Positions 57,514 through 64,000 of a DNA stretch of 64,000 nt are shown here, in pieces (positions within the stretch are counted from its first letter, which is position 1; each line of letters starts with the position of its first letter). Made by a program: the position numbers and the translations under genes. The stretch is from Streptomyces fuscichromogenes (lineage in GTDB: Bacteria; Actinomycetota; Actinomycetes; Streptomycetales; Streptomycetaceae), in the NCBI RefSeq assembly GCF_014645815.1, contig NZ_BMML01000004.1, forward strand, positions 62,001 to 126,000. The letters are read 5' to 3'. The notes below the pieces were generated by a model. The model had not been told where the DNA came from, did not search any database, and saw nothing but the letters and a program-made list of their open reading frames with translations.

Positions 57514-59046
57514 GTGGCCGTGACGGAATCGGCGACCGGAGAGCCGGTCGGGGAAGCGCACGCGACGCACGAGGGGATCCTGAAGCGCCAGTCCGCACGC
57601 GAGTCGCGGGCCCGTACCTACGCGCGCGCCCTCCCCATCGTGCCCGTACGAGCCCGCGGCCTGACCATCGAGGGCGCCGACGGCCGCCGTTACCTGGACT
57701 GCCTCTCCGGCGCCGGCACCCTCGCCCTCGGCCACAACCACCCCGTCGTACTGGAAGCGATCCGCAAGGTCCTCGACTCCGGCGCCCCGCTCTCCGTCCT
57801 CGACCTGGCGACCCCCGTCAAGGACGCCTTCATCACCGAACTGTTCCGCACCCTGCCGCCCGGCCTCGCCGACCACGCCCGCGTCCAGTTCTGCGGGCCC
57901 GCCGGTACGGACGCCGTAGAAGCCGCCTTCAAACTCGTCCGGGCCGCGACCGGCCGCACCGGCATCCTCGCCTTCACCGGCGCCTACCACGGGATGACCA
58001 CCGGAGCCCTGGCCGCCTCCGGCGGGGCCGCCGACGTCCGCGTGGCCCGGCTGCCCTACCCCCAGGACTACCGCTGCCCGTTCGGCGTCGGCGGCCCCCG
58101 CGGCGCCGAACTCGCCGCCCGCTGGACCGAGACCGTCCTCGACGACCCCAAGTCCGGCGTCCCCGTCCCCGCCGGCATGATCCTCGAACCCGTCCAGGGC
58201 GAGGGCGGGGTGATCCCCGCGCCGGACGACTGGCTCCGCCGGATGCGCAGGCTCACCGCAGACCGGTCCATCCCTCTGATCGCCGACGAGATCCAGACCG
58301 GCGTGGGCAGGACCGGCGCCTTCTGGGCCGTCGAGCACAGTGGGGTCACCCCCGACGTCATGGTCCTGTCCAAGGCCATCGGCGGCAGCCTCCCCCTCGC
58401 CGTCGTCGTCTACCGAGAAGACCTCGACGTCTGGGAACCCGGCGCCCATGCCGGCACCTTCCGCGGCAACCAGCTCGCCATGGCCGCTGGAACCGCCACC
58501 CTCGCCCACGTCCGTGAGAACGCCCTCGCCGAACGAGCGGGCCTCCTCGGCTCCCGGATGCTGTCCCAACTGCGCCGACTCCAGGACGACTTCGCGTGCG
58601 TCGGGGATGTGCGGGGACGGGGACTGATGATCGGGGTGGAGCTGGTGGATCCGGAAGGGGAGGAGCTCACGGGGGAGACGGAGCGCGTGACCGAGGCGAA
58701 GGAGGCCGCAGGGGAGGCGAAAACCCGGGGAGCCGGTGATGAGCTGCGGACGCGAGGCGGTGCGGTGAGCGGATGGGAGGGCGACCCCCGGCCCGGGCCG
58801 CGCCCCGCAGCTCCCGAACTGGCCTCGGCGGTCCAGCGCGCCTGCCTGGAGCGGGGCCTGATCGTCGAACTCGGCGGCCGCCACGCCGGCGTCGTACGAC
58901 TGCTGCCGCCGCTGACCATCACCGACGAACAGGCGACCGCCGTACTGGACCGCCTCGCCGACGCCGTGGCGGCCGTGGCCCGCGACCCTGCCGCCCATGG
59001 TGCCCCGCGCCGACGCCCCGACGGCCACAAGGAGCCGGCCGACTGA
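57514..59046 (+). CDS. Class III PLP aminotransferase (diaminobutyrate-2-oxoglutarate transaminase-like)
   Basis: A 510-residue fold-type I enzyme. Motifs in order: CLSGAGTLALGHNHP, FCGPAGTDAVEAAFK (phosphate loop), FTGAYHGMT, EPVQGEGG, ADEIQTGVGRTG and the PLP Lys in VLSKAIGGSLP. The pattern fits EctB/RhbA/DABA transaminases that make 2,4-diaminobutyrate. GTG 57514 is preferred because GGGGAGGA lies nine bases upstream. An odd acidic, Gly-rich insertion of about 45 residues (58660-58800) interrupts the C-terminal domain. Its partners downstream are an IucA/IucC synthetase and a GNAT acyltransferase, so it probably supplies the diamine part of a carboxylate siderophore. Confidence 0.9.
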   Translation: MAVTESATGEPVGEAHATHEGILKRQSARESRARTYARALPIVPVRARGLTIEGADGRRYLDCLSGAGTLALGHNHPVVLEAIRKVLDSGAPLSVLDLATPVKDAFITELFRTLPPGLADHARVQFCGPAGTDAVEAAFKLVRAATGRTGILAFTGAYHGMTTGALAASGGAADVRVARLPYPQDYRCPFGVGGPRGAELAARWTETVLDDPKSGVPVPAGMILEPVQGEGGVIPAPDDWLRRMRRLTADRSIPLIADEIQTGVGRTGAFWAVEHSGVTPDVMVLSKAIGGSLPLAVVVYREDLDVWEPGAHAGTFRGNQLAMAAGTATLAHVRENALAERAGLLGSRMLSQLRRLQDDFACVGDVRGRGLMIGVELVDPEGEELTGETERVTEAKEAAGEAKTRGAGDELRTRGGAVSGWEGDPRPGPRPAAPELASAVQRACLERGLIVELGGRHAGVVRLLPPLTITDEQATAVLDRLADAVAAVARDPAAHGAPRRRPDGHKEPAD

Positions 59047-59478
59047 CCACCGCACCGGTCAACCCCACCCAACGGGCCCTCCCGACCCGAACCACCTAAA
59101 CCTCCGGAACCACCGGAACCACAGGAACAACCGGAACCACCCGCCGGGACCTGGCCACCTGGCCTGCCGGGACCACCAAGCCTTCCAGCCGGCCGATGCC
59201 CCCGCACTGCCCCCCCCCGCACCGCACTGCCCCCCCCGCACCGCACCGCCCCCCCCGGCACCGCCCCCCGACCCACACCCCTCCCACCAGGCCACCCAGC
59301 ACTCACCTCACCCCCTACGCGACTCACCCCCTGCGCTCACCCCTGCGCGACTCACCCCCCTGCGCCGCATCCCCTGCGCCGCATCCCTTCAACTCCCCCT
59401 CCCGACTCAGCACTCGACCAGCCCGGAGCGGCGGCCCCACGCCGAAAACCGCACCGCCCGAGCCCCCAGGAACCCCCC
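59047..59478. other. Low-complexity C-rich leader before the IucA/IucC gene
   Basis: Contains ACCGGAACC repeats (about 59098-59142), C8-C9 tracts with GCACCG spacers (about 59197-59283) and CCCCTGCGC repeats (59330-59390). No hairpin stands out and no gene is credible. It separates the aminotransferase and synthetase genes by 432 bases, although both face the same way. Confidence 0.6.
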
Positions 59479-61464
59479 TTGAACGCCACCCCCACCCCCG
59501 ACGACAACGGAGACCAAGGCCCACAGGGACGCCCCGTTCCGCTCGCCGAGTCGGTCCCTCACCAGCACCGCCGGGCAGCCCAGGCCGAGCGACCGCGCGA
59601 CGAGACGGGAGACCTCCTGGAACACCCCGACCCGTACATCGCCGCCCAGACCGCCGCCGTGGAGAACCTGCTCCGCTGCTGGGTACGCGAGACGAACCTG
59701 CCCGCGCCCGACACCGGCCCCCTCCGCATCCCGCTGCCCGCCAGCGGTACGGCGCTGATCGTCCCGATCCGGCACTGGTCCCCGGCCGGCTGGCACCGCT
59801 TCGGACCACCCCGCCTGGCCGGCGCCCCCGACACCGCCCCACCCGTCGACGCGGTCACCCTCGCCGCCCTGCTCACCCGCGAGACGACCACAGGGCCGGC
59901 GGCCACGGTCGGCCGAGCCGAGAGCGGTACCGGTCCCGCCAGAGGAACAGGTGCCCACGCCTCCGACGGCGCTCCCGGCGGGTGGGCCGCCCCCGGCGAC
60001 GGTGACCTCGTGGCCCGGGTCGCCGACTCCCTGCGCCGCACGGCCACCTTCATCGCCGACCGGCGTGCCCACCCCGCCGACGGCCCCGACCACTTCCTCG
60101 CCGCCGAGCAGGCACTTCTCCTCGGGCACCCGCTGCACCCGACCCCGAAGAGCCGCGAGGGCCTGACCGAGTCCGAAGCCCGGCTCTACTCACCGGAGTT
60201 GCGCGGCTCCTTCCCCCTGCACTGGATGGCGGTCTCCTCCTCCCTGCTCGCCACCGACTCGGCCTGGACCGAGCGCGGCCGCCCCGTCCCCGCGCCGCGC
60301 CTCATGGAACGCCTGGCCGGCACCGCTCTGCCCCTGCCCGACGGTTGCGCCGCCGCGCTGCCCCTGCACCCCTGGCAGGCCCGCGAGGCCGGTCACTGCG
60401 AGGAGACCGCCGCCCTCCTCGACGCCGGACTCCTCCGCGACCTGGGCCCGCTCGGCGCCCCCTGGTGTCCCACCTCCTCCGTACGAACCGTCCACCGCAC
60501 CGGCGCCCCCGCCATGCTCAAGCTGTCGCTCGGCCTGCGCATCACCAACTCCCGCCGGGAGAACCTCCGCAAGGAACTCCACCGCGGCGTCGAGGTGCAC
60601 CGCCTGCTGCGAACCGGCCTCGCCAGGCAGTGGCAGGCCGCCCACCCCGGCTTCGACATCGTGCGCGACCCCGCCTGGCTGGCCGTCGACGGCCTGGACG
60701 GCCGGCCCGTGCCCGGACTCGACGTGGTGATCCGGCACAACCCGTTCACCGCCGCCGCCGACGTGTCCTGCGTCGCCGGGCTGGTCACGCCCCGGCCCCT
60801 CGACGTCCCCGCCGCGAACGGCATGCCCCGGGCACACCGCTCCCGGCTGGCCCAGGTGGTCTCCCGGCTCGCCGAACGCACCGGCCGACCCGTCGGCGCC
60901 GTCAGCGCCGAGTGGTTCCTGCGCTACCTGGAGCAGGTCGTCCGCCCGGTGCTCTGGCTCGACAGCGAGGCCGGCATCGCCCTGGAGGCGCACCAGCAGA
61001 ACACCCTGCTCCTGCTGGACGCCGACGGCTGGCCCGCCGGCGGCCGCTACCGGGACAACCAGGGCTACTACTTCCGCGAGTCCCGACGGGCCGACCTGGA
61101 CGCCCGGCTGCCCGGCATCGGCGAGCACAGCGACACCTTCGTCTCCGACGAGGTCACCGACGAACGCTTCGGCTACTACCTCGGCATCAACAACGTGCTC
61201 GGCATGATCGGCGCGTTCGGCTCCCAGCGGCTCGCCGACGAGCGCGTCCTGCTCGCGGCGTTCCGCCGGTTCCTCACCGACGCCGCCTCCGGACCGGCCA
61301 GGCTGCGCACCTCGCTGCCCGCCCGCCTGCTCGACTCACCCGTCCTGCGCTGCAAGGCCAACCTGCTCACCCGGCTGCACGGCCTCGACGAACTCGTGGG
61401 CCCGGTCGACACCCAGTCCGTCTACGTCACCATCGCCAACCCCTTCCACTGCGCACCCGCCTGA
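59479..61464 (+). CDS. IucA/IucC-family NIS siderophore synthetase
   Basis: A 661-residue NRPS-independent siderophore synthetase that would condense a carboxylate such as citrate with an amine or hydroxylamine using ATP. Family segments: HPTPKSREG, LPLHPWQ, SSVRTVH, MLKLSLGLRITNSRREN, AHQQNTLLLLD, RDNQGYYF and a FhuF-like C-terminal part (RCKANLLTRLHG). The start is a TTG with AGGA eight bases upstream; there is no ATG or GTG in a better place. Residues about 130-190 include an Ala/Gly-rich insert. Which amine it uses cannot be read from sequence. Confidence 0.9.
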   Translation: MNATPTPDDNGDQGPQGRPVPLAESVPHQHRRAAQAERPRDETGDLLEHPDPYIAAQTAAVENLLRCWVRETNLPAPDTGPLRIPLPASGTALIVPIRHWSPAGWHRFGPPRLAGAPDTAPPVDAVTLAALLTRETTTGPAATVGRAESGTGPARGTGAHASDGAPGGWAAPGDGDLVARVADSLRRTATFIADRRAHPADGPDHFLAAEQALLLGHPLHPTPKSREGLTESEARLYSPELRGSFPLHWMAVSSSLLATDSAWTERGRPVPAPRLMERLAGTALPLPDGCAAALPLHPWQAREAGHCEETAALLDAGLLRDLGPLGAPWCPTSSVRTVHRTGAPAMLKLSLGLRITNSRRENLRKELHRGVEVHRLLRTGLARQWQAAHPGFDIVRDPAWLAVDGLDGRPVPGLDVVIRHNPFTAAADVSCVAGLVTPRPLDVPAANGMPRAHRSRLAQVVSRLAERTGRPVGAVSAEWFLRYLEQVVRPVLWLDSEAGIALEAHQQNTLLLLDADGWPAGGRYRDNQGYYFRESRRADLDARLPGIGEHSDTFVSDEVTDERFGYYLGINNVLGMIGAFGSQRLADERVLLAAFRRFLTDAASGPARLRTSLPARLLDSPVLRCKANLLTRLHGLDELVGPVDTQSVYVTIANPFHCAPA

Positions 61465-61575
61465 TCCCACCGGCACCAGCACCGTCATCGGCTCTCGCCC
61501 ACCCCCCTTCCTTCTCCGGCTTTCCTGCACCGACCGAGGAACATGACCCACCCCGTCTCCTGAGAGGAGCGCGCC

Positions 61576-62382
61576 ATGCCTCCCACCGACGCGAGCGCCG
61601 GCACAGGCCCCGTCCCGGTCCACCCCGGACCCCCCGGCCACCCTGGCTACCCCGGCAGTTCCGGAACCGCCGAGGACATCAGGGACTGTGAGGACACCCT
61701 GGACCTCCGCCTGCCCGACGAATTCCTCGCCCTCATCGCGGGGAGGACGCCCGACGCCGACGAACGAGTCCCCGGGCTCGCCCAGGACCGGCCCGGCCCG
61801 CTCGACGCCCACGACCTGCTCGACCAGGTCGGCACCTGGGGCCCCACCGAGACCCCCGTCGGTCCCTTCCAACTGCTGCCCGTCCACGCCGAACGCGACC
61901 TGCCGATCATCAGCGGCTGGATGAACGACCCCGCCGTCGCCGCGTTCTGGCAGCTGGCCGGCTCACCGGTGCACACGGAGGAGCATCTGCGCGCCCAGCT
62001 CGCGGGCGACGGACGCAGCGTGCCGTGTCTGGGCGTGCTCGACGGCGTCCCCATGAGCTATTGGGAGATCTACCGAGCCGACCTGGACCCGCTCGCCCGC
62101 TGCTATCCGGCCCGCCCGCACGACACCGGTGTCCACCTCCTCGTCGGCGACGTCGCCGACCGGGGACGGGGACTGGGGTCCGCCCTGCTCAGAGCCGTGG
62201 CCGATCTTGTACTCGATCAGCGCCCCGCCTGTGCGCGCGTCGTCGCGGAACCCGATCTTCATAACACCCCCTCCGTGGCCGCCTTCCTCAACGCGGGCTT
62301 CCGCTACGCGGCCGAGGTCGACCTTCCCTGCAAACGGGCCGCCCTCATGATGCGGGACCGGTCCCTACGTCATCTGATGTAG
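61576..62382 (+). CDS. GNAT acyltransferase (IucB/RhbD/MbtK-like)
   Basis: A 268-residue protein with a Pro/Gly-rich, probably disordered N-terminus (about 35 residues) and a C-terminal GNAT domain of the siderophore N-acyltransferase type: DLPIISGWMNDPAVAAFWQL, the acyl-CoA loop DRGRGLGSALLRA and the NTPSVAAFLNAGF motif that is diagnostic for this class. It would acylate a hydroxylamine side chain. It lies 111 bases after the synthetase gene in the same direction. Confidence 0.88.
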   Translation: MPPTDASAGTGPVPVHPGPPGHPGYPGSSGTAEDIRDCEDTLDLRLPDEFLALIAGRTPDADERVPGLAQDRPGPLDAHDLLDQVGTWGPTETPVGPFQLLPVHAERDLPIISGWMNDPAVAAFWQLAGSPVHTEEHLRAQLAGDGRSVPCLGVLDGVPMSYWEIYRADLDPLARCYPARPHDTGVHLLVGDVADRGRGLGSALLRAVADLVLDQRPACARVVAEPDLHNTPSVAAFLNAGFRYAAEVDLPCKRAALMMRDRSLRHLM

Positions 62383-62582
62383 CGCTGAGTAGTTGTGTGT
62401 ACACATGTAGTACGAAGCGGCGACCGATCGAGTTCCCGGTCGTCCAAAAAAATCCGAGCGGCCCGGTCACCGGCCGGCCCTTCCCCCTTGGCCTGCCGTC
62501 GAGGAGCCCCCGGCGTGATCCCACCCCCCGTCCCCGCCGTGATCGCCCGATTGTCAGTGCCGGGTCGTAGGGTGGTCGCGCT

Positions 62583-64000
62583 ATGACGAAGCCCTCACTC
62601 CCCGAACTCCTGCATGCCGCTGTCACAGCAGTCGGCGGCACGGAGCGCCCCGGCCAGGTGACCATGGCCGAATCGGTCGCCGAGGCGATCGACGACGGAT
62701 CCCATCTGCTGGTCCAGGCCGGCACCGGTACCGGAAAGTCGCTCGGCTATCTGGTACCCGCGCTCGCGCACGGAGAACGGGTCGTCGTGGCGACGGCGAC
62801 CCTCGCCCTCCAGAGACAGCTCGTGGAGCGTGATCTGCCGCGCACCGTCGACGCCCTGCACCCGCTGCTGCGCCGGCGCCCCGAGTTCGCCATGCTCAAG
62901 GGCAGGTCGAACTATGTGTGCCTGCACCGGTTGCACGAGGGTGTGCCGCAGGACGAGGAGGAGGGTCTCTTCGACCAGTTCGAGGCGGCCGCGCCCACCA
63001 GCAAGCTCGGCCAGGACCTGTTGCGACTGCGCGACTGGGCCGACGAGACGGAGAACGGCGACCGCGACGACCTCACACCGGGTGTCTCCGACAAGGCCTG
63101 GGCCCAGGTCTCGGTCTCTTCCCGGGAGTGCCTCGGCGCGTCCAAGTGCGCCTACGGCGCCGAGTGCTTCGCCGAGATGGCCCGTGAGCGGGCGAAGCTC
63201 GCCGAGGTGGTCGTCACCAATCACGCCCTGCTCGCGATCGACGCGATCGAGGGCGCCCCGGTGCTCCCGCAGCACGAGGTGCTGATCGTGGACGAGGCGC
63301 ACGAACTGGTCTCCCGGGTCACCGGTGTCGCCACCGGCGAACTCACCCCGGGCCAGGTCAACCGCGCGGTCCGGCGCGCCGCCAAGCTGGTCGACGAGAA
63401 GGCCGCCGACCAGCTCCAGACCGCCGCCGAGGGCTTCGAGCGGCTGATGGAGCTGGCCCTGCCGGGCCGTCTGGAGGAGATCCCGGAAGATCTCGGTTAC
63501 GCTCTGGCGGCGCTCCGGGACGCCGCCCGCACCGTGATCTCCGCGATCGGCACGACCCGCGACAAGTCGGTCCAGGACGAGGACGCGGTCCGCAAGCAGG
63601 CGCTGGCCTCCGTGGAGTCCGTGCACGACGTGGCGGAGCGGATCGTGAACGGCTCCGAGTGGGACGTCGTCTGGTACGAACGCCACGACCGCTTCGGCGC
63701 CTCCCTCCGGGTCGCCCCGATGTCCGTGTCGGGCCTGCTCAGGGAGAAGCTCTTCGCGGACCGCTCGGTCGTCCTCACCTCCGCGACCCTCAAGCTCGGC
63801 GGCGATTTCAACGGCGTCGGCGCCTCTCTGGGCCTTGCCGCGGAGGGCATCGAAGGTGACGACCTCCCGCAGTGGAAGGGCGTCGACGTCGGCTCGCCCT
63901 TCGACTACCCGAGGCAGGGCATCCTCTATGTCGCCAAGCATCTGTCGCGCCCCGCACGGGACGGCGACCGCGCCGACATGCTCGACGAGCTGACCGAGCT
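62583..64000 (+). CDS. dinG: DinG/XPD-like ATP-dependent DNA helicase (partial, runs off the window)
   Basis: The first 472 codons of a superfamily 2 helicase. Start ATG at 62583. Walker A is QAGTGTGKS, motif II is VDEAHEL, and the iron-sulphur cluster cysteines that mark XPD/DinG are visible in YVCLHR and SSRECLGASKCAYGAECF; the motif VLTSATLKLGG follows. DinG-type enzymes unwind 5'-3' and act in DNA repair. The 3' part with the C-terminal helicase motifs lies beyond the window. Confidence 0.93.
   Translation, partial: MTKPSLPELLHAAVTAVGGTERPGQVTMAESVAEAIDDGSHLLVQAGTGTGKSLGYLVPALAHGERVVVATATLALQRQLVERDLPRTVDALHPLLRRRPEFAMLKGRSNYVCLHRLHEGVPQDEEEGLFDQFEAAAPTSKLGQDLLRLRDWADETENGDRDDLTPGVSDKAWAQVSVSSRECLGASKCAYGAECFAEMARERAKLAEVVVTNHALLAIDAIEGAPVLPQHEVLIVDEAHELVSRVTGVATGELTPGQVNRAVRRAAKLVDEKAADQLQTAAEGFERLMELALPGRLEEIPEDLGYALAALRDAARTVISAIGTTRDKSVQDEDAVRKQALASVESVHDVAERIVNGSEWDVVWYERHDRFGASLRVAPMSVSGLLREKLFADRSVVLTSATLKLGGDFNGVGASLGLAAEGIEGDDLPQWKGVDVGSPFDYPRQGILYVAKHLSRPARDGDRADMLDELTE

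Noticed and set aside
56566..57598. Open frames through the 51-bp repeats on both strands (proline/cysteine-rich translations)
   Set aside because: The repeat length is a multiple of three, so several frames stay open by chance. No ribosome sites, no conserved domain, and codon bias does not match the neighbours.

Overview
High-GC actinobacterial DNA, almost certainly Streptomyces: codon third positions are nearly all G or C, GTG starts and 4-base GTGA overlaps are common, DmdR/IdeR-type iron boxes are present, and the right half reads miaB - small ORF - extradiol-like - miaA - dapF - rshA - aminopeptidase - hflX - aminotransferase - iucA/C - dinG, which I recall as the conserved S. coelicolor SCO5787-SCO5802 order.

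Layout. (1) 1-4801: a plus-strand sugar-acid operon: end of a solute-binding protein, two MalF/MalG-type permeases, KDPG aldolase, KDG kinase and a beta-propeller lactonase. (2) 4915-7202, minus: a BTAD-type regulator, a GH25 lysozyme and a small holin-like membrane protein, followed upstream by a repeat-rich gap to 7985. (3) 7986-43076: a large siderophore locus: amidohydrolase, ornithine N-hydroxylase, formyltransferase, FecCDE-type importer (two permeases and an ATPase), a 7450-residue six-module NRPS, MbtH-like protein, ferric-siderophore binding lipoprotein and a two-gene ABC exporter. Five iron boxes sit in front of its transcription units. (4) 43225-55150: housekeeping genes (miaB, miaA, dapF, a RelA/SpoT homologue, M1 aminopeptidase, hflX) with small conserved proteins and several repeats. 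(5) 55297-64000: a secreted serine protease, a 51-bp tandem repeat tract, a small NRPS-independent siderophore-like gene set (class III aminotransferase, IucA/IucC synthetase, GNAT acyltransferase) and the start of a DinG-like helicase.

How the main locus should work (inference from domains): under iron starvation ornithine is N5-hydroxylated and partly formylated; the NRPS joins six residues. Specificity codes read from the sequence give X1 (N-methylated) - Ser - N-methyl-N5-hydroxy-Orn - Ser - Ser - X6, with X1 and X6 probably hydroxyornithine derivatives. This fits a tris-hydroxamate hexapeptide of the albachelin/scabichelin type, with an extra N-methyl at residue 1. The exporter pair would release it, and the lipoprotein plus FecCDE importer would recover the ferric form. 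Points worth attention: a condensation domain that lacks the catalytic histidine, a terminal epimerase with no thioesterase, a repeat-expanded epimerase loop, near-identical Ser-activating modules 4 and 5, and an exporter heterodimer whose two ATPase domains have lost complementary halves of one ATP site.
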